NCBI GenBank assembly: GCA_951230915.1
Contig: OX579635.1
Coordinates: forward strand, 3,968,001 to 4,032,000
Reading direction: 5' to 3'
DNA: 64,000 bases
DNA from: Antitrichia curtipendula
Lineage: Eukaryota > Streptophyta > Bryopsida > Hypnales > Leucodontaceae
Shown here: piece after piece, positions 46,972-59,235 of the stretch
Position numbering within the stretch: position 1 is the stretch's first letter
Layout of the letters: the number at the start of each line of letters is the position of its first letter
The notes under the pieces: model-generated
The model's database searches: none
What the model saw: only the letters and a program-made list of their open reading frames with translations
What the model was told of the DNA's origin: nothing
Position numbers and translations under genes: made by a program

Positions 46972-47386
46972 TAAGGTAGGAGGCTCTGAAATCGCTCGGG
47001 CATTAAGAACCGCCCCTATAAATGGCTCTTGAATGGAACGAGGTGATCTTTAAAAGGAACAAAGTGATCCTTAAATTGACCGCTATAGTGCTATGAATGA
47101 ATTAGAAAAATAAGGGTCCCAGCCAATCATCGGCTTTACTTTTTCCCATCTTGCAAGTGAGCAGTTTATGGAAGACCTAGGGTCACAAATAGGGACCTAC
47201 AATACATCTCCTTTGAAAATTTATAACTAATTCAATATTGCTCAAAAAAATATGAAACCACTTGTGTTAGATTCCTCGTCTATTTTTCTATCTCTGAAAA
47301 ATGAAATAAAAATACTACCAACCAAGGAAGCATGTGAAAAAGGCAGATCAGCACTTAGATGGTCGATTCAAGAGCCTCCTACTTTA
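46972..47386. mobile_element. Family D TIR element, copy 1 (415 bp)
   Basis: Ends TAAGGTAGGAGGCTC and, on the minus strand, TAAAGTAGGAGGCTC. The whole length matches, inverted, the copy at 56990-57403. Interior phrases include GGTGATCTTTAAAAGGAACA and GAGCAGTTTATGGAAGACC. No ORF. The target duplication is not clear. Confidence 0.82.
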
Positions 47387-49458
47387 GCCTATGTAATGTC
47401 TGGTTCTTGACCACTGAATGAATTGCATGTTCTTGGAAATGAGTTTGTAGAGGCCCAGTCGTTCTTGGAAATGGATTTTATCATCAAAACAAGCAAAATC
47501 AGTGAAGTTGCAAAATTTGCTCCCTATTTTTTGGTTTGAGAGGTCCCTCAACATGACATTATTCACCATTGGTAGCACACTTGTCTTTTGAACACATAGA
47601 ATGCATAGTGAGGCAAAGGTGACAATTAAATCCAATTAAATTTTTTTTTTTAAATTCCCAAATTTCCCCTAAACCCCCCCCCCCTTCCTATTCAACCCTA
47701 ATCCCAATCCCTAACCCTAATCACCACCACCCCTATTCGTAATTTCATATTGATAATGGGATATGCAATTGATATGGGATTTTTTTGTATTTGTATTATG
47801 TATGCATACCTATGTTCATATCCATACCCTTACCATATTTGTATTCATATCTATATCCGTACCATATTTGTATTTGTATCCTAGATTGACAACGTGGAGA
47901 CTAGTTTCAAGGTTTTTCCCATGAGTAGATCAATGGTTTGCGATTTTGTGAACCGGAAGTAGAGGGGATTTATCAAAAACATGGTGTTTGAATCTTTTCA
48001 CTAGATAGTAGCCTATTGTCTTTGAGATTCATGGAAAAAAAGTTATTTTATGCATTAAATAATATGGAGACAATAACTACTAAAGAAGAAGATCATTCAC
48101 ATTGGTGCCAACATTTGGCTTCATTTAAAAGACTTATCTCACATGCTCATTGACTACATGATGTTGGTGTATTATGCTTGCATCACTTGTTTATTACATT
48201 TTCAAACTTTTCACCATTGTTTTGCCTCTAGTTTTTATTCAATGGAGCCTTTTGACTTGCTATATTAATGGATTAGATAATTCCAAAGCATGCCAAGTTA
48301 TCAAGAATAATCACTGGTGAGGACCTACCAACCGCAAGCAGTGAGGTTGGTAAGGGGGTTGGTACTCATGTGCAATTATTCTTGATGATTTGGCCTTCTC
48401 TGTAATTACCGGACATAATGTCAATGTAGGAGAGTTGAGTGGTTTGACTTCTTTGATTGCTTAACCAATCAAAACATGCCACAACAGTGAAAATCTTGTG
48501 CATTTCAAAGATTATGCTAAGTGGATCCACACTCACTAAGTTAATACCGGTTATTAGTAGTAGAGATTTCTCTTAGATTTCTCACTACTAAAGCAATGAA
48601 ATTTTTACTTCATACTGAGTATTGACCATGTTGAAAATTTGTACAAGGCTATCAATTTGTGATTATTATCAATCTTAATTTGCCTCTCCTTAACCAATAA
48701 AAAATGCCACAGCAATTAAACTCTCTTACACTGACATTATGTTGTGAATGAACATTGAGCAAAAAGGTACTCCGTATTATTTGTCAACTGTGTGGAGTGC
48801 TAAGTACAAATACAAGGGGCGGAACATCAATTTCATTGAATTGGCAATATTCTACAAACCAAGAATTGTGACATGTATCTTCGCAAATGTCTAATTTCAA
48901 GTCACATACTAGGATAGTTTTAGATTCAATTGGTTTCAAGCTACGCAACGTGAACTGCGCCAGAGGAATGGAATATCACCAATTTAACAAAACTTGCGAT
49001 AGATGTGTTTTTCAACTAAGATTTATATGTGTATTAGGTCCATTATGTCTTTTTCTTATATTTGTATCTTTTTATTCCTTGCCAAAAAACTTGCATATTG
49101 GGGTCTATGTCCTTGCCTATTTTGAACATGGATCCTAATTTTGAATTAGATTGTTTTAAAGATAGCAAGTAAATATTTAAAATAAAATAAAAAAACATTT
49201 AATCTTTTGCTTGCATAGTACTTCCAAAAATTTACAATATAATAATAAGGAGACCTTCAAAGATATTGATATCTATGTATTAAAGTCTTCCAAACATAAA
49301 CTTAATTATAATGTATAACTATTTTAAAGCAATATTTAAAAATATCTTATTCTTGATAGGAGCACACTTGCAATCACGCATTCAAATTGCAAGAAACACT
49401 TCTATTATTTTTTATCACCCATTGAAGGGCAATATGTTTTTTTGCCATATCTTTTGCT
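47387..49458. other. Repeat-like AT-rich DNA, no gene seen
   Basis: 47665-47735 has a C-run and several CCCTAA(A/T/C) heptamers, weakly like plant telomere sequence. 47815-47880 repeats CCATATTTGTATTC. 48290-48400 is an imperfect inverted repeat with arms TCAAGAATAAT and ATTATTCTTGA around CCTACCAACC and GGTTGGTA. ORF 48887-49138 has no known motif. Confidence 0.45.
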
Positions 49459-50397
49459 TTAACCCCTAAAGGACCAAGGCCTTTTATACATCAAAATACA
49501 CTCAAAACCGCTACTTCTATAGCAAAAAGCAAAAATCTTTAAAAATTGCTTTTTTTTGCATATATAATCGTAGAATCTTATATTAGACTAATATAAAAAT
49601 GTATACAAGAAATTTTAGAAACTTTGTCCACATAGATTGCAAGATATTTGCATCCAAAGTGAAGAAAACAAGTTTTTTTGCACCTTGCTTGACTAGATTT
49701 TTTGGCTTTGAATCTTCTTAACTTAAATTTTTTTGTACTATCAATTTTGATTTTCCAAGATTTTATGCTGCATACTTGAGTTGAAAACCTAGGAAAAAAA
49801 ATTCAAGAAAAAAACACTTAACTTTTACTCATTAAAAAATTGTTAAGTAGAAGTAGGTTCAAGATTGAAGGAAAACTAAATCGCTAATAGTTCTAAGATG
49901 AAATTGAAATACAATAATTCCAAAGGTGATTTTGTTCTAGAAAGAAAATACAACCCTGTCTATTCATTTCTTTTGAAAAATTATAAAAATTGCATTAAAA
50001 AATGAATCCTATAAGTTATTTTTTAAGAAGATGATTAGATTGCCCCCCAAAATAAGATTGTCCATAACTTTCTCATCATTGATTCAAACATAATGAATCA
50101 AAACTTCAAATGTAGACAAAATATATAGTTTTAGAAAAAAATTAAATTAATTTTTTTTAATTTTTTTTAATTTTTTTTAATTTTTTTCTAGTGCCCGCCG
50201 TCCTCCATTTTTGGCTTATTGTGCCATAATTTTTTTTTCCAGGCACTCATTGAAATAAAAATTATTTATCTACAACACTCTTGCAAAACTACACTTCTTC
50301 AAAAAAAATTCAAAAGATTTCACTAAAAATTGAGGTCACATGAACCTACCTAGACCCAAATTGTCCCCGAGGAGAATAACGGTCCTTTAGAGGTTAA
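49459..50397. mobile_element. TTAA-bounded element, copy 3
   Basis: TTAA on both sides; inner ends CCCCTAAAGGACC and, on the minus strand, CCTCTAAAGGACC. 931 bp between. No coding capacity. A TTTTTTTTAA tandem run lies inside (50148-50186). Directly after the right TTAA another ACCTCTAAAGGA sequence follows, perhaps the end of a second copy. Confidence 0.82.
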
Positions 50398-53096
50398 ACC
50401 TCTAAAGGATTCCAAATTCATAATTAAGGTATACAAGACTATTATGCATGTTTTTTCAAATTGATATATTTATCAAAAATAAATATCATTCCTAAATATT
50501 ATATGTCCAATTGGATTCCATCCTAATCAATTTAGAGCTTTTTAGTACTATTTTAAGCCCAAAAAATGACTTTTTTCTTCTTCTAAGAATATCATTTTCA
50601 TCTTAGACATGTGTTCAAATTGTGCTATTTTTGTATCAAAGTCGGGATTGTAGATTTTTTTTCTCATCAAGATGTAACTAGATTATCATTAAAAGTTCTT
50701 CTAGATTGAAAAGAATTTCCAGATTTTATTTTATTTTAAGTTTATTTTATTCTAGGGGAGATCACTCTCACTACATTTGGGGTATCTACGTGTGGCGGAG
50801 TGATTTTTTGACCCCCTATTTACTTTTGAATAAACTATAATTTCATCCTAAAATTTTGAGCTTTGTTTAACAATGACTAAAGGTTTCTATTGACAAAAAT
50901 TTCAATTCCAAATAACATAAGATATGTTGTCTAGAAAGGATTGAAAAATGAACTAAAATGGCATGTTCTTCAACTAAAATATTTATAGAGCTCACATGAA
51001 GATGACTATTGCATCAATATTCAACCAAAATAAACTTTCAATAGAAAGTTGTTCTATAGAATTTTTTTTCATTTTTCAAAAAAAAAATTCTTATATAATA
51101 TAGAGGTGTGAAAGTTATTTTCAGCTTTATAGTGTATCTTTTTTCTTAAGAAATTTATAACTAATTACTATTAGCATAAAAATATCAATAATTCAAAATA
51201 TAAACTTTTAAAGTATTAAAATCTATCTATAATTTATTTTTTGGAAAAATAAATAAATTTTAAGATGTATTACATGTATTAATTTTTCCGCCGCACGTGG
51301 GTTGCTAAAACGCGGGGAGTGTCCTCCCAGGATTTTATTTTAAGTTTATTCTATTTTAAATTTATTTTATTTTATAAATATGAAAATATAAAAATATAAA
51401 AATATTTATTATCCTGAAATTTATTTATTTATTTTTGGATAACTTTAACCACTGATAACCCAAACAACCATTTTTTAGGCATTGCTCTTCTTTTTTGAGC
51501 TTCCTGTTTCTAAATTTTGAATTTTTTTTATGAAACCTTTAAACTAAAAAATAGATTGCATGATAAATCCAATTGTAGTAGTTTCATTAAATTCCAAGTT
51601 AATCTCTACCTTGTGGAAGATTTTAAAATTGAATGGAGTAGTGTAGTTCAAAGCTCATTTGGGAGGGTTTGATTTGGACATAGACTGAAAAGTCAACCAA
51701 CCGATGCAAATGTCGCCCACCTCAAAAAAGGTCAAATCCACATCAAAATGGGCAGATCCAAAGAGCTCAAGGATAAGATAAGTGTTCCATTCTTTTTTTT
51801 CTTATCAATACTAAGGTAGAAGGCTCAAGAATGGCATATCTAAGGAGAAAAATAGATGTTTGGAAGAAACTAGGTGGTCAATGATTTCCAATTTTTTTTG
51901 GTAGACAGAGAAATAGAAACGAAACGAACTACAATTTGATAGTAGTTTTTTGACTTGGAATGAATTTAGATACAATTATCTGTAGGTTGCTATTGATGGT
52001 TGTAGACTTCAATAGTAATGAATTAACATGTGCTTCTAAAAAAAGCATAACAATCCCCCAAAGGATGAAGAGGGTGATTATTACGTTCAGAAAAGTTCCA
52101 CAATGTGTGAATGTAGTATCTTAAATCAAGCAAGAAAAATATGCACCTTGAAGTTAATATTTATCCTTTTTTTGTTACTATCTTTTTGAATTATGTGTTC
52201 ACAATTAAATCAATGCATGATGCATTCATGATCATACTTGATACATAATAGTCGTCTAAAAGCAATACTCATTTGCAATCACATTTTCCTACCTCATAAA
52301 ATGGAATCAATTTGAGCAACCACACGCACTCATTGTGAACTTATACTAAGGTTGATTGTAAATACCCTCACTGTTTAAGGACCTCTTCCTTTACTCTCAA
52401 TTCAGTGACTACTGTGCGTTGCAAGCTCCTCATGAATTGAAAAATGATCAAAATGTTGTGAAATTTTAAATGAGCATTCTCAACTCTTGTCTTTCATTGA
52501 GCACAAAAGGTCATCATTTCAAATTATTTTCACTAAAATATGCTCCTTCAAAGTGCATTGTCCCATTTTTTCCATTGACCCAAATAAAACTTCAAACTTA
52601 AATGTCTATTAAACTTTGTAGTCGAATAATCTGAATTCTTTTGAGGTGCTCACTCTCAATGTGAAATTCAAGATCCTACAATTACATTCTATCTAATCTC
52701 AAGAAAAAATGAGCCAGAAAATGCTCAAATTCATAGTAGTTTTGGCCCATTTTGAAAGTACACACTCCTTAGGTCAATAGGAATTAAGGAAAAAAATATT
52801 GTCTTAAAATTTTGAAAACACAATATATTTTTAGTGTTATGCTAATTTTACATTTTTTATTCTATTTTTTAAAAATCCAAAAGTTTTTTCCTTGGTTTTT
52901 CCTCAATATACAATAGTCAAAATGCAATAAATAATTCAAGTGTTTCTAGCCATCATGCTTGTATTCATTCTTTAATTTTGAAGGGACAAGACCTACACCA
53001 AAATATTTTGCCAAAAATGATTGATTTATAGACCAATAGGTACATTCTTCATTTCTACAATAATCTTGAAAGTCATCCATTGATCACCTTTGGACC
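50398..53096. other. AT-rich DNA, no gene seen
   Basis: ORFs are short and without motifs. 51285-51330 contains a short GC-rich island (CCGCCGCACGTGGG) that includes CACGTG. No repeat boundary determined. Confidence 0.45.
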
Positions 53097-53296
53097 NNNN
53101 NNNNNNNNNNNNNNNNNNNNNNNNNNNNNNNNNNNNNNNNNNNNNNNNNNNNNNNNNNNNNNNNNNNNNNNNNNNNNNNNNNNNNNNNNNNNNNNNNNNN
53201 NNNNNNNNNNNNNNNNNNNNNNNNNNNNNNNNNNNNNNNNNNNNNNNNNNNNNNNNNNNNNNNNNNNNNNNNNNNNNNNNNNNNNNNNNNNNNNNN
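53097..53296. other. Assembly gap, 200 N
   Basis: Exactly 200 undetermined bases, most likely a fixed-size scaffold gap; real size unknown. Confidence 0.98.
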
Positions 53297-53338
53297 GTTT
53301 CTAAGGATTTAAAACAAATTGTAAAACAAAAATTTATA

Positions 53339-54281
53339 TTAACCCCTAAAGGACCAAACACCGTTTTTTGACAACATAGCGATTTTGGGCAGCTCACTAT
53401 GACCGGAATTTTTCTTTTCTTTCTTTGAAATTTTCACATAAGATGTGCCCGAGGAGTAGCTTCAAGGTCCAAAAAATTTCGTGGCTTTTGACTACATGGT
53501 TAAAAAGTTATTGCATGATATGTCATTTTCATTGTTCGGCGGGCAGCCGGGGCAGCAAAAAAAAATTCTTTAAAAATCACTTTAAAGAAAAACTAAAATT
53601 TGAAATTGGTTCTTTAGATTTATATGTACGTGAGAGGCTTTGAACTATTCCATTCCGATCAATGAGTCAAAAGTTATGAGGATTCTTAGTTTGAGGGTAG
53701 TTATGGAATCTCTACTCTAAAATAAACTTTGAAGTCCTTTATTTAACTCGATTTTCAATATTTTTGAAAAAAAATAAAAACTTTGGGTGTAGATTGTTTA
53801 TTACAACATTACAATCGTTGGGATTGGCATTTTTCAATTTGATAAATAAATTCTTGACAATTTAGTGCTTTGAATCATTCTCTACCTCTTCCTACTTACT
53901 ATTTTTTTCCTATATGTTGTACAATTCCAAATGATCTGAAATTTTTCAAGCATGTAGCCAACTTGCCTCGAAGAATAAGTCCAAAGAGTAACAATCATTT
54001 TGGACATTTTTTCATACAAATGTGACCTTGTGGAGGGCAGCTGCCCGTTTTTTCGCAGGGACAAAAAAAGGATTTTTGTCAATTCAAACGCTATTATCTT
54101 GCAATCCACTTAGTGAAAAATTCTGAAATTTTTTCCACATCTTCTTAAACAAGTTTACTACAAGATCCTATGGCTACAAGTGTCCAAAATTTTTTTTTTT
54201 CTAAAATTTGGCACTAGTATTAGAAATGGCAGTTCTGGAGCGGTTTTGGTGAAAACATAGTCAAAAACCTTTAGGGGTTAA
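53339..54281. mobile_element. TTAA-bounded element, copy 4
   Basis: TTAA at both edges; inner ends CCCCTAAAGGACC and, on the minus strand, CCCCTAAAGGTTT. 935 bp between. Its interior (GAATCATTCTCTACCTCTTC, GGGCAGCTGCCCGTTTT) is the reverse complement of the copy inside Copia integrase. Confidence 0.83.
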
Positions 54282-54642
54282 ACAGTGCTACAAAAAAATA
54301 TACACAAATTAACAAGGTAGTGGTTTTATACTAATGATATAAAAGGAACAAGTTTGAAATCCTCCCCATCTCTTGCCATTTTATCATATAAAATTTAGTA
54401 TGGAATATTACACACACTATATATTGGTTTACACCAATTTGAAAATAATGAGAGTAGTCATTTTATAGGGGGTTTCTATCATTTTTTTGAAATGTTTTTG
54501 GAACTTCATCCTTTTCAATGTTGAGCTTATAAAAGGATATATCAAAATAGAAACATTCATTAAATAGAAAAAAATTGGCATGAAAATGTACGGAAATCAA
54601 AGAGGAAATTTTTTGTCAAATTTAGAAGGTCAATAAGTTAAT

Positions 54643-56848
54643 AAGGTAAAACAACCCATTGTGGTCACAATTATGAGTTTGACCTCCTGTGGTTGTTGAA
54701 AGTTTTCAAAAAAAATTCCACAGAATAGGAGGAGGTTGGAAAACAGTTTGGGCATTAAGAATCACCTCTACAGAAGTGCCAAAAACAGTGCAGAAATAGA
54801 AGTGACTTTGTGTAATGAAAACCTGCCATTCCATGTGTGTGGTTTAGGCTAATGAATAGGTGACATGGTTCACCATCATGTGTGATTTTGCTCATAATAA
54901 AGTTCTAAATTTGGTGAGGTCTACAAAATGGCATTGAATTGTCAAAAATTAGCAAAAAAACACATCTGAGGTTGAACCTCCTTCTACTAGAATGCTTCTC
55001 AGTTACTCATAACTTTTTGGATTGATGTGAAATTTTAACCACACAAACTAGATAAGTATATACAACTTTTCCAAAATAATTTATTCAAAATGGACATTGT
55101 CTAAAGAAGAAACAAACCGCCAAAGTTCATTGTAATCCTAAAATGTCAAGATTTTGAACTTCGAATTGCTCCCAAACAATCAAAACAATTTGAATTGACA
55201 TTAAAATTTTACCACAATAACTAGACTGCAAGGGGAACATAACCAACAAATTTGATTGAAAAGTAACATTATATGAAGGAGATACGAGTCCTCAAAGCTG
55301 CAGTCATCAAATGCAGTTTAGTAAACTCAAATTGAGCCTGTGAACTTTGATTGGCTTCCAAGAAATTATTACATCTTGGATTGATTTGAAATTTTTACCA
55401 CACAATTTAGAAGAGAGAAATCAACTTTTTCAACAAATTTTATTAAATTTGGACATCCGATGCAAAAGTTACAGCACTTTGAAATGGACTTGGAACTATG
55501 TGATGAAACCCTAGGGCGTCTAGGGATTGGAATAAATTTTGATTGACAATAGGGAGTGAATTGAATGGAAACGTACAGTGGATCATTTTTAAACTCACTA
55601 GCTCCATTCAAAGGCATGTTCTGATTCATCACAGTTGCACCTATGAGCATTAATAGGGACCTAGGCACCTCTGACTTTGAAAAATCATATCTTATTCATT
55701 CCAAGTCAGAAAATTAAAATTAAAATTTTCACTGCTGCATTCCTCATTTCTCTTTCTTTTAAAAATATAAAAAAAGTCTTTGGACCACTCATTTTTGTAC
55801 AAGGATCTTTCTTCCCATAGGTGAGTGCTTTTTGAGCCTTCTACTTTAGTGCAAGTATGAGAAACAGTGAAAACATTTGAAATTATGTTTATTTGACAAA
55901 ATATGAATTTGCTATGAATTTTTGAAGTGCTCAATGCAGCATGGCCCAAAAGAGTCTGTTGACTACCTTAGAACCAACAAAATCTGAATCCATCATGCTC
56001 ATTTTGCTCACTTGAAGCAGTCATAGTATTTTCTAACAAGGAAGACCTAGAAAGTCAATTCTTACAATGAATCCTCATTGAAAAATTGGAAGTTTCCAAT
56101 GAAGTTACTAATCACTCCATTAACCCCTAAATGCCCAAGGCACCCAAATCTGGTGTTTGCAAAACTTTGAAGTTAAATAAAACCTAATCAAGTTGCTATG
56201 TTTAATAGTTTATATTTTTGGAAAGTTCTTCTTGAAGTCTAGTTTTAGCATTAAAAATCTGATCTTGAAAATAAATGATAGTGATTTTTTTACTCAAGAT
56301 TTTGTGCAAGGGTACCCATTGCAATCTTGACTTCCCGTAGTGTTAAGAGCTCTTGGAAATGAGTCTCAAATACACTAGATCTTTGAGAAAAAATCACATT
56401 CAAAATTCATTTAAAAAAATTATAGAGGAGATTTTAAGAAGCCATAAATTGATTGAGGGTATACATGTTAGTCCCTTTAACATCATATTTTTTTGGTCAC
56501 CAACTTTTTAGATTTGACTTGTGAAAAGAGGATTGAAAGATTTGTATAGTTTTAACACCCTCGTAGTCAAACATTATAATCTTTCACTCCATAAGTGATA
56601 TTGTTGTCTTTTCTTTTCCTATGAGATCTCTAACAAGTCTAGTTTGAATTTGTATGATTACAATTCAAAAAGAATTGATACAACTTATCAAAATGTTGGC
56701 ATTTTGTTCAGTTTAGAGCAAATTTCAAACAAGCTCAAAACATGCCTTGGGCATATAGGGGTTAATGTCATATAAGACATGCATTGAAACCAAAATCTGA
56801 AAACCCCCATGACAGGGTCATCTGACCACAATGGACTACTTTACCTTA
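54643..56848. mobile_element. Family B TIR element, long copy (about 2.2 kb) with nested TTAA element
   Basis: Ends AAGGTAAAACAACCCATTGT and, on the minus strand, AAGGTAAAGTAGTCCATTGT. Contains the TTAA element at 56120-56765. The part after about 55855 matches the short copy at 31781-32219. No transposase ORF recognised. Confidence 0.62.
56120..56765. mobile_element. TTAA-bounded element, copy 5 (short, nested in family B)
   Basis: TTAA at both edges; inner ends CCCCTAAATGCCCAAGGCA and, on the minus strand, CCCCTATATGCCCAAGGCA. 638 bp between. Removing it with one TTAA gives CACTCCATTAATGTCA, which lines up without gaps with CACTCCATAGGTGTCA in the family B copy at 32.1 kb. Confidence 0.86.
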
Positions 56849-56989
56849 AATCCTACGTAATGACATGTTAAGTGATCTAAGCCTCATGTGATCTAAATTA
56901 CATGTGAGACTTGATTCCTAAACTTTTTCTATTCTATCTATTTGTTGCCCCTTAATTTTCTCTATCAAGCTTTAAGGTATATCAAGCTT

Positions 56990-57403
56990 TAAGGTAGGAG
57001 GCTCTTGAATCGCCCATCTAAGGGCTGATCTGCCTTTTTCATATGCTTCCTTGGTCGGTAGTATTTTTAATTCATTTTTCAGAGACAGAAAAATAGACGA
57101 GGAATCTAACACAAGTGGTTTCATATTTTTTTGAGCAATATTGAATTAGTTATGAATTTTCAAAGGAGATGTATCATAGGTCCCTATTTGTGACCCTAGG
57201 TCTTCCATAAACCGCTCACTTGCAAGATGGGAAAAAGCAAAGCTAATGATTGGCTAGGACCCCTTTTTTCTGATTCATTCATAGCACTATAGCAGTCAAT
57301 TTAAGGATCACTTCGTTCCATTTACAGATCACCTCGTTCCATTCAAGAGCCATTTATAGGGGCAATTCTTAATGCCCAAGCGATTTCAGAGCCTCCTACC
57401 TTA
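56990..57403. mobile_element. Family D TIR element, copy 2 (414 bp)
   Basis: Same ends (TAAGGTAGGAGGCTC) and interior as 46972-47386, in opposite orientation. Possible imperfect 9-bp target duplication TATCAAGCT / CATCAAACT. A tandem duplication of TATCAAGCTTTAAGGTA precedes it. Confidence 0.82.
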
Positions 57404-58239
57404 CATCAAACTCAAAATCACTTTGGATATTTCTATTGAGCTTTTTTTGTGACAAGCTTGTACTCTTTTTATATTGCTCATGGACATGTTACTCTACTTT
57501 TACTAAACATTGTTCTTGAGATTGTTCCTAAATTCTTTACATTTATTCAATGAAAAAAATGTTGAATCATAAGAAATAAAAAATGAATTTCACATTACAA
57601 ATCGAGGGATTCCAAAATGTGTAAGAAAATTTATTTCCAAGGGAATAGTTGTTTGTGAATTAGAGCATCTTTTGTCTTCGTTATATTCTCTTGTTTACCG
57701 CCTACTAATTGAAGTTTCTTTAAAGGACAATTGAAAGTTTGATCAAGTTCATATGATCTCAATTTCCAATGTAAATTATTAAATAGTTTTTTTGAGGTAG
57801 AATTTTAGGGATTATAATTTTTGTTTCAATTGTTTCCCAAGTGCAAAAGATATTTCAATTCTAACACAAAATAATCGAGCTTGATAGGATAAATAATAAA
57901 AAAAATTGGGATAAATTTTTAAAATTTTCCTCATAGAAAATACATATGTTTTCAAGAAAAGATTTTATTAATTTTAATTGAATTATTGATGGAAAATTTA
58001 TGAAGAGTTTTGTGCAGATTTTGTACAATTTAAGCATATTAGTGGTGGGGGAGGGGGGAGGGGGGAATAACACAATTTTTGTTAATGTAACATAATTTTC
58101 ATTAATATAATGCAATTTTGAAATCTGAAAAATTGCAAGGCTACAAAAATCTATGTTGGTGTTTGTGATTGCCAATCCCTTTTATAAAATGGAAGAATAT
58201 AACATTCTATGTTGTGAGCACCTTAAACACATCGAGTGC
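57404..58239. other. AT-rich DNA with a G-rich tract
   Basis: 58042-58067 has four G-runs on the plus strand (GGTGGGGGAGGGGGGAGGGG), capable of forming a quadruplex. No gene. Confidence 0.5.
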
Positions 58240-59010
58240 ACTAAATAAATAATAAAGAGGCTATTATAAAGGATTAGCTTTTCAAATCAATTTTTACAAT
58301 TTTTCAAAAAAAAGGTCTAAAAGATCAAGTTTATAGAGGAGAATAATCTCTTGGTTAGAATTGATGTTTCACGATTCCATCTTAGAACTATTGACAATTT
58401 AGTTTTTCTTCCATCTAGTAATTATGTCCATTTAATAAAATTTTAAAGAAAAAAAATCATTTTATTTTTATTTTATTTTTTAGTCTTTCAATTCATTTTT
58501 CTAGCATAAAAAAAATGTAAATTCCATAGGTAAAAAATTTAAGTTGAGAGGATTCAAAGGAGGGTTGCTATTATGTGAGCATAGGAGTGTATGCTCATGA
58601 GCCTAGAATACTACACAACTATGTTATAGGTGTATATACTATAAAACCATCTATGATTATAGGATATATATGTTACAAATATCCATATTATAGGTGTTTA
58701 TGATACATACATTTTCTATAGTGTGTGGTATCTATATTATAGGTACCTATATTGTAAGTTCAATGCTCACAAGCTCGCATTCTTGGGCTCACATACTAGC
58801 ACTGTTGGATTCAAAGTCATAGAATTATTATGGTAAGGTTCATAAAAATAATTTCTTTTCTTTGTAATCTACTAATCATATCTTGCAATTTACATGATTA
58901 AAGTTTCTAAAATTTCATTTACACATTTTTATATTAGTCTAAGATAAGATCCTATATTTGAAAATGCAAATAAAAACATTTTTTTGTCATTTCAACTCTT
59001 TGCACTAGAT
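58240..59010. repeat. Decayed TTAA-family copy split by repeat family C (58560-58805)
   Basis: Shares TTAGAACTATTGACAATTTAG and ATATCTTGCAATTTACATG-like blocks with the TTAA-bounded copies. The family C insert (GTTGCTATTATGTGAGCATA) repeats 13066-13290. Neither TTAA end could be found. Confidence 0.5.
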
Positions 59011-59235
59011 ATTTGAGAATGTCCTTCCACAAGACAAGAACACCATGTAAAGACATTGGGATCCAAAAGATCTGATGAATAATTTCATTGTTAATTTAAA
59101 AAATAAAAAATGCACCTGTTAATATGATAATTGGAGTATTTTGCTAACTACCTTAGTCATGGAGGGTTGCATTTTTCTAAGGTTTACCTTGTAAAGATGG
59201 GTTGGTCACAATAGAAATCATTTTTTTTTATATAT

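Noticed and set aside
47665..47735. Telomere-like CCCTAA motifs
   Set aside because: Too few and too irregular for an interstitial telomere array; the C-run makes chance likely.
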